A DNA stretch of 64,000 nt from Neoceratodus forsteri (Eukaryota; Chordata; Ceratodontiformes; Ceratodontidae), in the NCBI GenBank assembly GCA_016271365.2, contig CM057459.1:817281001-817345000 (forward strand), read 5' to 3'. The stretch's first letter is position 1; each line of letters starts with the position of its first letter. A program made the translations under genes and the position numbers. This document shows, piece after piece, positions 10,166-19,904 of the stretch. The notes under the pieces are model-generated. The model saw only the letters and a list, made by a program, of their open reading frames with translations, was not told the origin of the DNA and made no database searches.

Positions 10166-10490
10166 CTACTTCAGTATGGTGTCATCCATATACATATGTA
10201 GATGACTCCTTTTGGTATGCTTCAGGAGGTCATTGACAAAAATGGAGAACAGCAGATGATCAAGGACTGAGTCTTGAGGAACTCCAAGATTTAAGACAGC
10301 AAGGTCTGAATAAATACCTTGTATGGACACTACCTGGGTTTGGTTACTGTAGTAGTTTTTGAACCATTTGATGGCTTGTTGGGTGAGACCAAGAGCCTTG
10401 AGCTTGAGTGGAAGTATAGAATGGCCAACCAAGTTGAAAGCCTTGGAGAGGTCCACAGTAATGACCCCAGTGAGCAGACCATTATCTATG
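10166..10490 (-). pseudogene. LINE reverse transcriptase fragment
   Basis: About 100 open codons of RT: ITVDLSKAFNLVGHSILPLK, then GLTQQAIKWFKNYYSNQTQV, then LGVPQDSVLDHLLFSIFVND and a YMDDT box (10,181-10,192) in place of the usual YADD. This is the palm domain of a Rex1/L2-type enzyme. The motif GVPQGSxLGP is changed to GVPQDSVLDH. The element stops shortly after the YMDD box. Confidence 0.75.
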
Positions 10491-10504
10491 GCTATTTAGA
10501 AAAT

Positions 10505-11530
10505 GGGCTAGATACTTGGAGATCTCTGATTGGCTGAGATCCATAGCAGGGGAGTACATTAATTTCCAATAGAGTCCAGTAGATAACAAGTGCCAGCCCC
10601 TTCACCCACTCACATATCCTTGTGCCCAGCTTGCTTCCACATTGGCTGAAAGCACCTGATAGAGTTTCAAATTGCTGCCATTTTTTTCTCTTGCTTTGCG
10701 AGAGCCGCTGGTCCCCCAATGCTCCATAGTTCAGTGCTAGCTGCCTGCTCACTACATTTGTTTTCTATTTCTTTTTTTTTTATGTACAGCACCATCTTGT
10801 CCCATGCCCCCTGATTCCAGATAGAGCAATGACTCTTGAAGAGCTGACCGTGCTCTCGCTCCTTCTTCCTCCAGCCAGCTGCCCACTCGCTCCCAAAAAT
10901 GAAGCTGCTTCTAATTTGTAGCACTAGCAGGTATGGCACTAACATGAAGTTGCTCACCATCTTCATTACCATCACACACCCTCTCCCAAATAGTCTTTAA
11001 AAAAAGTGTCAACTACTTGCCGATGGCACATCTCATATCCCGCGCTCTATCTATGTCTCTCATGAAGTGCACACACATTCCTCCCAACTGCCAAATGTCA
11101 AGAGTCAAACATATACTGTTAAAAATTATCTCGATGAAATTCATGAGAAGAGTGGTAAAAACAGAGGTATACTGACTGCTTAACTCTGTCCATAGAGTCT
11201 TTCTGCCTATCAATTTCAGCAGTTGCTTCGGGGGGGGGGGGGCCTCTACAGCCGACTGCAGCAGTGGAGGGACTACTTTACTGAACCTTTTTCTTTTACA
11301 CATTTATATTTAATTTTTACATCTTCTTTACATAGTAGTAGGTATTTTTATGTAAAATCTGAACAAAATGCCCATTTTTCTAAGCACAATAATACCCTCC
11401 AGGGTGGACATTATGGGCAATACCAGACTTCCTAGGAGCTATAATGCCCTCTGCCTGTGGCATTGGGCCTCATTACACCCCATAGCAGTTTGGTATTGCC
11501 CAATACTGCCCACCCTGTTGGGTATTATTG
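10505..11530. mobile_element. Insertion of unknown type within LINE
   Basis: This block separates two parts of one LINE RT. It includes a G14-like tract at about 11,229 and the foldback at 11,388-11,529, which sits exactly at one edge. No protein domain is recognisable and I found no matching ends, so it may be two insertions. The edges are set by where LINE protein similarity stops. Confidence 0.45.
11388..11529. repeat. 142-bp foldback
   Basis: The left arm 11,388-11,425 begins AATAATACCCTCCAGGGTGG and ends GGGCAATACCA. It pairs with 11,491-11,529, whose inverse begins AATAATACCCAACAGGGTGG and ends the same way. Only a few mismatches occur over 38 bp. The loop holds a second, weaker inverted repeat (ATAATGCCC and GGGCCTCATTA). 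It looks like a MITE. Confidence 0.7.
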
Positions 11531-11717
11531 CTTGTGTAGAGATCACTATTAACTTTGAAAAATGCAGATACTGTGGCATGCCACCCCCTTGAGCCAGATT
11601 GCATGGTAGACAGCAGATTGAGCAGACTGAGATGTTCAGCCGGCTGTGAGTCAACTTACTTTTCATGAACTTTGTAGAGGGCAAGAATGACCGAAATGGG
11701 TCTTTATGATTTAAGCT

Positions 11718-12143
11718 TCAGTTTATCCCCTTCTTTATGGAGAAACACAACTCTAGCACATTTCTAGAAGAAGATATCTTACCAAAGGCAAGGGAGGTAT
11801 TTAACAGCATTGTAATTGTGGAACATATACGATGTGCCACAAGGCAAAAAAACTTCAAGTTAAGGGTGTCAGTACTGGCACTTTTATTTAAGCTGAGGCC
11901 CTTTAGTGCTTTGTGGGCATCCGCTGAAGTGATTTGCCAGATGTTAAAGGATGGCAGATCATCTGGGTCAAGCTCTGGACTGTTTGGTGAGAGACCAACC
12001 ATGTGTGGTGTCAAGGAGTTCTGGAGCTTGATCGAGATGCTTAAGTTAATGTACTGGGTGTTAAAGGTATTCACAATGTCCAGAAGAGAGGTAACAATTT
12101 CTCTAGAATTTTTGGTTGTTTGCAGAATTGTGTGGAATAGCAC
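11718..12143 (-). pseudogene. LINE ORF2 linker before RT
   Basis: About 141 open codons correspond to the region between the endonuclease and RT of a Rex1/L2-type ORF2. A recognisable part is ITSADAHKALKGLSLNKSAS, the degenerate form of the common LxxLxxxKSPGPDG motif. In a shifted frame the following bases (11,715-11,535) give RPISVILALYKVHEK, NLLSTMQSGSRGWHATVSA and FKVNSDLY, which are RT motifs. The frame change and stops make it inactive. Confidence 0.6.
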
Positions 12144-12470
12144 TTTTTGTGAAGGTGTGAGGAATTCTTTCTATTTGACAAGTTGTATACTTCAGGTTTC
12201 AGTAGGTGGAAAATACTCAACTTAATGGAGTGTTTTGGAACTTCAAGAACTTTTAGGTAATGTTTTACCTTTAATTTTAGACTTTTGTGGAATTTCAGTT
12301 TCTAACAGTTCAGTTTCTAACAGAGTTTGCAGAATGTATAGTTTCCACAGTGGCATTTCTAATCATTGATCAAGTTACAGTCCTTGGTGACTTTTTGCAC
12401 TATCACAAACATTTGTTTTGCAGCTAAAACAAGGTTTCCAATTACTTAAGTTCTGAGGGCCTGAACTCAC

Positions 12471-13600
12471 ATGAAGCACATGATGACCACTTCCAGTACC
12501 CATTGGTCTGTGGTGATAGCAGACCAGGCAAAAAGGAAGTGGTGGAGCAGACCTCCCATAGAAGGACCCATGTCACAAGTGGGGTACCTCAGGGATCAGT
12601 CCTTGAGCCAGTCCTCTTCAATATCTTCATCAGTGATATTGCAGATGGACTGGAGGGTAAGGTTTGTCTGTTTGCAGATGACACCAAGATCTGCAACAGA
12701 GTAGATGATCTAGATGGGGTAGGCAGAATGAGAAGAGATCTGGATAAACTAGCAAAATGGTCAGAAGAGTGGCAACTGGGGTTTAACGCAAAGACGTGCA
12801 AGATCATGCACATAGGGAAGAGAAACCCTGAAGCCACCTACAGGCTAGGAAGGGAGTTGCTGGCAGTCACAAGGGAAGAAAGAGACTTGGGCATCATCAT
12901 CACCGAATACCTGAAATCATCCAAGCAGACCAGTGAAACAGTAGGTAAGGCTAGAGGGATGTTGGGGTGTATTAGTAGGGGTATCACAAGTTGGAAGAGG
13001 GAGGTAATAATTCCTCTTTACAAGACACTGGTTAGGCCCCATCTGGAGTACTGTATGAAGTACTGGAGGCCACACCTTCACAAGAACATTAACCAAATTG
13101 AGGCAGTGCAGAGAAGGGCAACCAAAATGGTGCAGGGACTGCAACAGAAAACATATGAGGACAGATTAACGGAGCTCAATATGTATACCCTAGAGCAAAG
13201 GAGGGAGAGAGGTGATATGATAGAAACATTCAAACACCTTAAGGGCATTAACAAGGTGAACGAGTCTAACATGCTTCAATATAAGAAAAATAGCTGGACA
13301 AGAGGACACAGCATGAGATTAGAGGGAGGCCGATTTAGGGGTAATGTGAGGAAGTTCTTTTTCACAGTAGGGGTGGTGGATGCATGGAACGGCCTACCTC
13401 AGGAAGTGGTGGATATGAATACAGTGCAGGGCTTCAAACAGGCATGGGATAGGCATAAGGGAGCAATACAGATGAGTATGAATAGATAGGCCATTGGCAG
13501 AGCTAAGGCCGAGATGGCAAATTCATAAGGCTGAAAAATAAATGGGCAGACTGGATTGGCCTTGTCTTGCGGTCCTTATTTGCCATCAACTTCTATGACA
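12471..13600 (+). mobile_element. CR1-like LINE, 5'-truncated (copy C)
   Basis: The best preserved CR1-like copy in the window. It starts inside RT and runs through the ORF2 stop at 13,489 and a short 3' UTR ending near 13,600 (tail around TTTGCCATCAACTTCTATGA). The inverse of this tail occurs at the 3' end of the copy at 53.9 kb, which shows that they are one family. Confidence 0.85.
12503..13489 (+). CDS. CR1-like ORF2 C-terminal half (RT palm to end)
   Basis: A 328-codon frame is fully open. It holds TSGVPQGSVLEPVLFNIFI (RT motif 4), the catalytic box LFADDTKI (FADD at 12,671-12,682), the segment LDKLAKWSEEWQLGFNAKTC, then LGIIITEYLK, then IPLYKTLVRPHLEYC, VQRRATKMVQGL, LNMYTLEQRRERGDMIETFK, TRGHSMRLEGGRFRGN and DAWNGLPQEVVD. 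This is the normal domain order of CR1 ORF2. The endonuclease and first RT motifs are missing because the copy is 5'-truncated, so the open frame has no function by itself. Its intactness suggests a fairly recent insertion. The first in-frame start codon is an artefact of truncation. Confidence 0.8.
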   Translation: MVCGDSRPGKKEVVEQTSHRRTHVTSGVPQGSVLEPVLFNIFISDIADGLEGKVCLFADDTKICNRVDDLDGVGRMRRDLDKLAKWSEEWQLGFNAKTCKIMHIGKRNPEATYRLGRELLAVTREERDLGIIITEYLKSSKQTSETVGKARGMLGCISRGITSWKREVIIPLYKTLVRPHLEYCMKYWRPHLHKNINQIEAVQRRATKMVQGLQQKTYEDRLTELNMYTLEQRRERGDMIETFKHLKGINKVNESNMLQYKKNSWTRGHSMRLEGGRFRGNVRKFFFTVGVVDAWNGLPQEVVDMNTVQGFKQAWDRHKGAIQMSMNR

Positions 13601-14099
13601 AAGTAGCAGAGTTAATAACCAAAGTATGCATCCCTCTGGCTCACAGACATTTTCACTTCCCATGAGTTTACCTGCCTTTTCCTCAGTCTATATGAGTGCC
13701 ACATAAACACAATGGATAAACAAGCAAGAACATTATTCTTTTTTAACGTAAGTACAATGTGCAGTTCTTCACATAGAAGTGATTGTGATATTAGAGGATC
13801 CCAATTATATTTTACTTCAAGAATACATGTGTTCCCAGGATCCCAACAACCTGTGTTAACCACTTGAAAATATTTACATAGTATATGAGAATGACAAACA
13901 GGAAATGTTCCTGAGACAGTATTAAACAGACAGCAATAAATGAAAACAAGCATTTGTCAATGCTGAATGTTTGCTTGCTGGCATTGACATTGGTAGTGTA
14001 GGAGTTAGAGAGATGTATAATAGGAATGGTAGTGAAGAATTGAACTGAAGCCAACCCCATCACCACTCTGCAGAGACTGACAGGCATTGGGGTGTGCCT
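13601..14099. other. Intergenic, no gene seen
   Basis: Unique-looking AT-rich DNA with short open frames that show no known domain. Confidence 0.4.
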
Positions 14100-14450
14100 T
14101 TGGGTTGTCAGGCATGACGGCCACGCCATTTCACCACACCCTACCCTGCAGCCACCAACAAGTGTGACGGTGTCCCTTGGGGCCTTTGGGCCTTATGCTT
14201 ACCCCATTTCATAAGGAAATATGGTGAGATGGGTGCAGTATAGGAGAATGGGATGAACTTTGGGGCCAAAGAGACCAAGGCACACCTCGATGCCTGTCAC
14301 TGGCTGCACGGTGTGGGTGGGGGTGGAATGGCATGATGCTTACAGGCTACAATACCAAGTCACATCCCTGATGCCTGTCAGTCTCTACAGGGTGGGGCCT
14401 TATGGCAGTAAACCCTAACGCCTCAGGCGTTCATTGGTATTTTCACTCCA

Positions 14451-15510
14451 AATTTTCAACATGTGTTTTTTGTGACCCCCACCTCATGAATAGTGGCAAT
14501 ATCAGTTCATTAGCCGAAAGCTGATTTTGCATAGCGACTATGCCATTTGGTACCACAGGTGCGAAAACACATTTCAAACAGGATGTTAAAAATGACAGCT
14601 TTACTGTTCATGGGGAAGTGTAAAAAATGGCAATGTTGAAAATCTGGAGTGAAAATATGAAAAACTGGTGAAGTCTTGAGTGTGCATAGAAACTGCATAA
14701 TATACACCCGTAATGTAATTAGTTTGGGAATTTTTTACAGCAGATTGTCAACACAGGCATTTTGGGACCTCTGCTCATGAACAGTGTCACTGAGATTTTC
14801 TTAATCTGTCCCAAACACTGATTTCCCACAGCGACCATGCATTTCTGCGCCAGAAGTGTGAAAACACATTTTGGCCAGGGTGTGAAAAATGACAGCTATA
14901 CTGTTCATAAGGAGGTGTGGAAAAATGCCAGTGTAGAAAATCTGGTCTGAAAATATTACAAATTTGTGAATGTACGAGGGTGCATGGAAACTGCGCAATG
15001 CATGCTCGTTGCACAGTCATTTTATGGACTTTTGTCACCAAATTTTCAACATAGCCATTTTAATACCTCTGCTCATGTACAGTATCACTGTGATTTTCTT
15101 AATCTGTCCCAAACATTGATTTCGCACACCAGCTGTGCCATTGTGCGCTACATGTGCGAAAACACATTTTGGGCAAAATGTGAAAAATGACAGCTGTAAA
15201 AAGGTGTGATAAAATGGCACTGTTGAAAATCTGGAGTGAAAATATTAAAAATTCACAAAGTTACGAGCGTGTATAGGAACTGCGCAATGCACACTCATAA
15301 AACAGTCAATTTGGGAATTTTTTCACCAAATTTTCAACATAGAGTTTTGGGGGCCTACCTCATGAACTGCGACACTGTCATTTTGTACTCAGTCCCGAAA
15401 GGTGGTTCCATGCAGTGACCACGAAATCACCTTTTGGGACCGAATAACAAAATGACTGTGACTGAGTTCATGAGGTAGGACTCCAAGAACCCCATGTTGA
15501 AAATTTGGTG
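14451..15510. repeat. Tandem array of about 290-bp foldback units
   Basis: Units begin with an AATTTTCAAC-type motif at 14,451, about 14,742, 15,041 and 15,329 (spacings 291, 299 and 288). Each unit is a long hairpin: the start motif and CCTCATGAAC-like segment return inverted as GTTCATGAGGTAG and GTTGAAAATYTGG about 180 bp later. Spacers of about 100 bp contain TGAAAATATTA and GGAACTGCGCAAT. The last unit (15,329-15,510) is the cleanest hairpin, with arms that pair almost completely. Confidence 0.8.
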
Positions 15511-15596
15511 AAAAAATTCCCCAAAATGGCCTAGATATGCACCAAAGTTGAAAAAAAAACATTTATGCCATTATACAGCTTACTGGCACTTCTTCA

Positions 15597-15768
15597 GTTC
15601 GCGGTCAGCTTTGAAGACTGCAGACGTGTTCCCAGTCCACCAAAGATCATCGCGCTGGGCTCCAGAGGTAAGTATTTGGTCGAGGGTGTGGGAAGGTGGG
15701 TGCGCAGAGGGTAGGAGCAGGTTGGGGGGACAAGACAGTCAACAAGGGACTGTTTTTATTTTTTACAG
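15597..15768 (+). other. Exon-like module with intron (locus A)
   Basis: A CTTCTTCAG acceptor, a segment of about 70 nt and a strong donor AG|GTAAGT at 15,667/15,668 are followed by an intron-like 101 nt that ends TTTTTTACAG at 15,768. The layout matches locus B (33,291-33,464; intron-like 107 nt) in order and spacing. I cannot show that it is spliced. Confidence 0.35.
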
Positions 15769-15804
15769 GAGTGTTATTTTCTTATTCAGGAAGAATACAT
15801 GGGA

Positions 15805-16190
15805 CTTTTGCCACACTGGGGTGGGCTTCCAGTGTGGCAGCTGGAAGTTTATTTTTTTGGGGGGGCAGTGGAGCCGATGGGGGATTGGGCACCCCCATCA
15901 GCCATACCGACTTTTGTCATGCTGGGGTGGGTTCCCAGCATGGCACCTAGAAGTGTGTTTTTTTGGGGGGTACAGTGGAGCTGACAGGGGATTAGGCACC
16001 CCCATCGGCCATACAGACTTTTGTCAAGCTGGGGTGGCTCCCAACGTGGCACCTGGAAGTCTGTTTGAGGGGGGCAGTGGAGTTGACGGGGATTGAGCAC
16101 CCCCGTTGGTCATACAGTGTGCAGGGGTGGAGGGGAGTGCATGAACACACTGGGGTGGGCTCCCAGCATGCTAGGTAGATGTTCATGGGG
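15805..16190. repeat. 107-bp tandem repeat, 3.6 units
   Basis: Units start with CTTTTGYCA at 15,805, 15,911 and 16,018, followed by a partial fourth. Each has a hairpin core (CTGGGGTGGG loop), a GGGGGGCAGTGGAG block and a GGCACCCCCATC block. Unit 1 has the stem GCCACACTGG with CCAGTGTGGC; unit 2 has CATGCTGGG with CCCAGCATG. Confidence 0.8.
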
Positions 16191-16197
16191 GGGAGAT

Positions 16198-16357
16198 GAA
16201 CTGTCTATGACAGTTCAGATGCAGTGCTGACGTGTTGGCAATTTGCATACTCCCAACGGCACTATGCAAATTGCCTACACGTTACCACCGCTGATTGTGG
16301 CGGTGTTTTCCTCCAATCTGTACGCCACTGCATCTGAATGGCTGTCATAGACAGCTC
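16198..16357. repeat. 160-bp nested foldback
   Basis: Outer arms 16,198-16,226 (with CTGTCTATGACAG and CAGATGCAGTG) pair with 16,326-16,357. Inner arms ACGTGTTGGCAATTTGCATA (16,230-16,249) pair with 16,263-16,282 with one mismatch. It lies just after the 107-bp tandem repeat. It is a MITE-like element without a clear target duplication. Confidence 0.7.
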
Positions 16358-17720
16358 AGACATTCATTGGTGTGGTGCAGCCATGCCTGCAAAAGGGAGC
16401 AGGGCATTGGATGTGGGGAAGGCACACCTACAAGAACTCGTATGGTGGCACTATGTTTCTTGCACATGCATGCAAGCAAACAATCAATGCTTTTACAGTG
16501 CTAGGCCTTTAATAAATAATATTTTGATGAGAATAGGATCCTTAAATATTTTATTTGCTAAAAAAAAGCTTCTAATCATTTTTTCACACTGCATACCATG
16601 TCACAAACTTTGCATTTGTTATTATGGTTCAAGATATAATCTAATTTGCTATTTATAGGGTAATAAACAACTGGCATAGTAAAGGACAAAGAAGAAAAAA
16701 ACAAAGTAGTTGGAACCGTATAGTAATCATAAATGCTTATAAATAATTATATTCTGAGGCTGAAGCAAACATGAGTTCAGCTCCTGTGCTGTATAAATTT
16801 CCCCCTTCAGTCTGACTTGGAGATTACATCTGTACCCATTCTTCTCATTTCACAAAACACAATTTATTAAAGAAGTAATTACTACTACAATGGGACATTT
16901 AACCAAAAATGGCAAGTGTGTGACACCAACAAATGCCAAGTGTGTGATTACTAAAGTAATTAGTCTTTCATGCTAAACAATAACAGCACTTTGTGAATTT
17001 CTAAATTTAAATTTCATGGTCCCAGTACTTAACTGGTGGCATACAAAATGAACCTTACAAATCCAGTGTTCTGAAGGCCAGTCATGCCCTATTCAATACT
17101 GGACACATTACACACAGACACACACACACACACACACACACTGGCCTGTTGCCTTAAGTGTAGTCAACTCCAAATTCTAATTTTGTGAACACACTTTACA
17201 TATTACATATCCAAGTCTGCACAGGTACCAACACTTATAAAATCATAAATCAGGAGTAACATGGTTTGTTCATGGACATGTAAACCCCTCAGAATAGATT
17301 TCAAAATTAGACTCTTTTAATATAATTGCCAAGTATCATCAAGCCCAATATGCCCCATCCCACAGCTCCTGCATTGTCCCATATACTGTACTATGCCTCA
17401 TATAATAAAAAGGTTGATTGTCCATGGTTTTCTATGTTTCATTTGTGATCCTTGATGGTACAGTAGTTTCCTGGCAGGGTTGTGACTGTTTCTACATGCA
17501 TGGACACCTCTGAAAGCCATAACTAACATACAACCTTTCATCCACTTAAACAATACCAGGTAAATTAGAGTGAAATCCCCATCTCACCCAAAACATACAA
17601 TCCATGCTGTTCATAGAGGGGAAGACCAATCCATTTTCAATATGCTTTTTGTCATTTTATTATCAGGCCACAGATCTGTAAGAGATTTTGATATGAAATA
17701 TGTTGTTCAGTATAACACAC
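16358..17720. other. Intergenic; (CA)n at 17,114-17,142
   Basis: AT-rich DNA with no coding signal. The only structured feature is a short CA repeat near 17,114-17,142. Confidence 0.5.
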
Positions 17721-17723
17721 ATA

Positions 17724-17739
17724 GGCCCGGATATTCAAA
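17724..17739 (+). repeat. Harbinger left terminal inverted repeat
   Basis: GGCCCGGATATTCAAA, preceded by the target copy ATA. A TGCGCC block follows at 17,741-17,746 and is matched by TTGCGCC inside the right end. Confidence 0.9.
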
Positions 17740-17782
17740 CTGCGCCCAAAATGTGCGCAACAGCAGGAGCAAGCACAAATCG

Positions 17783-17929
17783 ATTGCGCATATGCGCAAC
17801 AGGTGCGATATTCAAACATGGAGCAGAACAATTACAAAGCAGCCAACGCCTGAATATCGCACTAACCGCGCCATAGCGTTAAACCAGGAAGGAGAAGCTG
17901 AAAGAGAAATGTTGCGCTATAGCGCAACC
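17783..17929. promoter_or_regulatory. Subterminal TTGCGC palindromes
   Basis: TTGCGCATATGCGCAA (17,783-17,798) and GTTGCGCTATAGCGCAAC (17,912-17,929) are perfect palindromes. Further GCGCAA or TTGCGC copies lie near the right end (about 24,978, 25,031, 25,065, 25,086 and 25,168). Repeated subterminal motifs are where Harbinger Myb-like proteins are known to bind, so these are candidate binding sites. Confidence 0.5.
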
Positions 17930-18458
17930 AGGGCAGCCCAGCTGAGCAGTCCAGAGGTGCCATAGTGCAAGCAGAGCCCCCAGAGCAATGGAACTGCACA
18001 TCCAGGGAGGCAGGCTGGGGCCACCCAGCCATGCCACACATGGGCACAGGAACACACTGCAGAACCAACAAGACACCTGCACACCCCAAGCACAGCATCA
18101 CTGGGGGTGTGACGGATGATCTACTGGCCCATGGGGACAAGCCAACAAAGCACAGCAGAGCCATGACACCCCAGCACAACCACTGGCAGGCTAAGAGTGC
18201 CACACACACAGGAGGTTGACAACCACAGTGCACATCAGCCCCCCGTAAGCACAGCACACCCTGCACTGTGACCCCAAGACAAAACCCGTGTGCAGTGACT
18301 GGCACTGCAGGAAACCATGCATCCCCCCCAGCACACGTCAACCCCGTGCAGCACAGAAGCATACAAGCCAGACACATCCTGTGCACCCAGCAGTGGGTGG
18401 CAGCAGACGGCAAGACCAACAGAAAGTCACTGCCATGCCGGAGATACCTCCTCATGCA

Positions 18459-18461
18459 CAC

Positions 18462-18519
<58 letters not shown>
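18459..18519. repeat. (CA)n microsatellite
   Basis: About 30 CA units inside the Harbinger. They generate long false open frames on both strands. Confidence 0.95.
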
Positions 18520-18521
<2 letters not shown>

Positions 18522-19297
18522 CCAGGACCATACCACCCCAGATGGCATGTACACCACTGCAACTGAGCACCCATAGCCATCTGCAAATCACAGACCAACA
18601 CAGTATTCATATCAAAATATAAATGTATTTTTAAAATTTCAAATACTAAATAACAAAACAATAAACAACAACTATTTACAAGGGGGGGGACGGGTACAAG
18701 GTACGAGTGTTCAAGGGGTAGGGATGAACAACTTGGAGAGGGAAGGCAGGGTGGTAGGGATGGGAGAAGTGGGAAGGGTATTGTGTCCTAAGGCCCAGCT
18801 GGCTGGTTATCCTGTGCCTGGTTCCGCTCTCCCCTGTGACACCTCCTCCTTAGGCCATGTCGCCTAATGGACTCCAGGATGGCCTGGTTTTTCAAGGGAC
18901 ACCTGTGTCAGGCACTGAATGTCTCAATCTATCCTCCGGAGAACTTCGAGGCCTAGGAAAATGGGAACACAGTCAATGGCTGTGACTGACCACAACCCTG
19001 AACACCACCCAACCTGCAAGCCATATAGCCCAATGTCCAGCACCTGTGATGGCATGCACCCACCCACAGTGAACATGCACATGGCCATCACAAACAGGCG
19101 GCACCAGCTATGTGCACCACTGCACACACACACTGCCCATGTCCATCACAGCACAAACAAGGCTGTCAAGTGACGTGGCAACGTGGTGCGATGTCAGTTA
19201 CACAGCTATTTGCCCAGTGCATGCATGGACCACCAGTGACGCATACACAGACGTGCTGTGATACTGGACAGTGATGCATGTCACCTGTGTCGTGCAT

Positions 19298-19904
19298 ACA
19301 TACATAGATACATAGACAGTGTTGGCAGATAAGGGCCTATGGCCCACCCAGTCTGGCCATTTGAGCTTGTAAGTTCACTTTGTTTTCCTATAAGTCTGTT
19401 GCACCTTACCCCTGACCTCCAGAATTCCTTTATGTCTATCCCGTGCATTCTGAAATCCCGTGATTGTTTCAGCCCCCACCACTTCCTCTGGCAGGGTGTT
19501 CCACTTGTCCACCACCCGTTCTGTGAAGAAATTCTTTCTCATGTTTCCTCTGAATCGTCCTCCCTCCAACTTCACCCCATGCCCTCTAGTCCTGGAACAT
19601 CTTTTTCGCTTAAAAATAGTGTTTTCCTGCACCCTGTTCCTCCCTGTAAGATACTTGTATGTCTCTATCATATCCCCTCACTCCCTCCTCTCCTCCAGGG
19701 GAGTACATGTTCAGTTCCTTCAACCTGTCTTCATCGGACTTGTGATGCAATCCATGCACCATCTTTGTTGCCCTCCTCTGAACCTTCTCTACCCAGTCTA
19801 CGTCCTCACGTAGGTATGGTCTCCAGAACTGTACACTGTACTCCAGGTGGGGCCTCACTAGTGTCTTGTATAGTGGAATTATGACCTCCTCTTTCCTGCA
19901 TGGT
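19298..19904 (-). mobile_element. CR1-like LINE insertion (copy D)
   Basis: A 5'-truncated CR1-like 3' end (607 bp) flanked by a 12-bp target duplication, TGTGTCGTGCAT at 19,286-19,297 and TGTGTTGTGCAT at 19,905-19,916, with one mismatch. The remnant encodes, on the minus strand, EEVIIPLYKTLVRPHLEY, RRATKMVHGLHHKSDEDRL, and after a frame change ETYKYLTGRNR, GVKLEGGRFRGNMRKNFFTE and DKWNTLPEEVV. Its 3' tail is CATACATACATAGATACATAG, read on the plus strand at 19,295-19,315. It interrupts exon 2 of Myb-like gene 2, so it is younger than the transposon. Confidence 0.85.
19375..19904 (-). pseudogene. CR1-like ORF2 C-terminal fragment
   Basis: Two overlapping frames joined by one frameshift near 19,690 encode the CR1 ORF2 tail, from KEEVIIPLYKTLVRPHLEYS to GFQNARDRHKGI. 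The order of motifs equals that of copy C (12,503-13,489). The frameshift near the SPGGEEG segment and the truncation show that it is inactive. Confidence 0.75.

Larger units (their letters stand above)
10160..12470 (-). mobile_element. Rex1/L2-like LINE fragment, interrupted
   Basis: A 5'- and 3'-truncated non-LTR element on the minus strand. It runs from about 12,470 to 11,531 and resumes at about 10,504, with about 1 kb of other DNA between. At the break the protein passes from KVNSDLYTS to AIDNGLLTGVITVDLSKAF, which is the expected continuous RT order. It resembles the LINEs at 36.5-44.6 kb more than the CR1-like copies. Confidence 0.7.
14100..15770. mobile_element. Composite foldback element A
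   Basis: Three modules occur in the same order as at 32,090-33,500. First is a leading foldback at about 14,190-14,300 around CAGTATAGGAGAATGG. Next is a link ending AAACCCTAACG at about 14,410, then the tandem foldback array 14,451-15,510. Last comes an AAAGTTGAAA junction (15,544) and an exon-like module with splice signals. I know no named family with this layout. It may be a large non-autonomous transposon. Confidence 0.5.

Noticed and set aside
15548..16096. 182-codon plus-strand open frame
   Set aside because: It spans the 107-bp tandem repeat, so length comes from repeated open units; the exon-like signals cut across it.
17114..17142. Short CA repeat as a Z-DNA control element
   Set aside because: An ordinary microsatellite with no gene nearby.
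17862..18557. 231-codon minus-strand open frame in the Harbinger
   Set aside because: It runs through the (CA)n repeat and low-complexity TG-rich DNA, reads as Cys/Val/Leu-rich text with no domain, and crosses the subterminal motifs.
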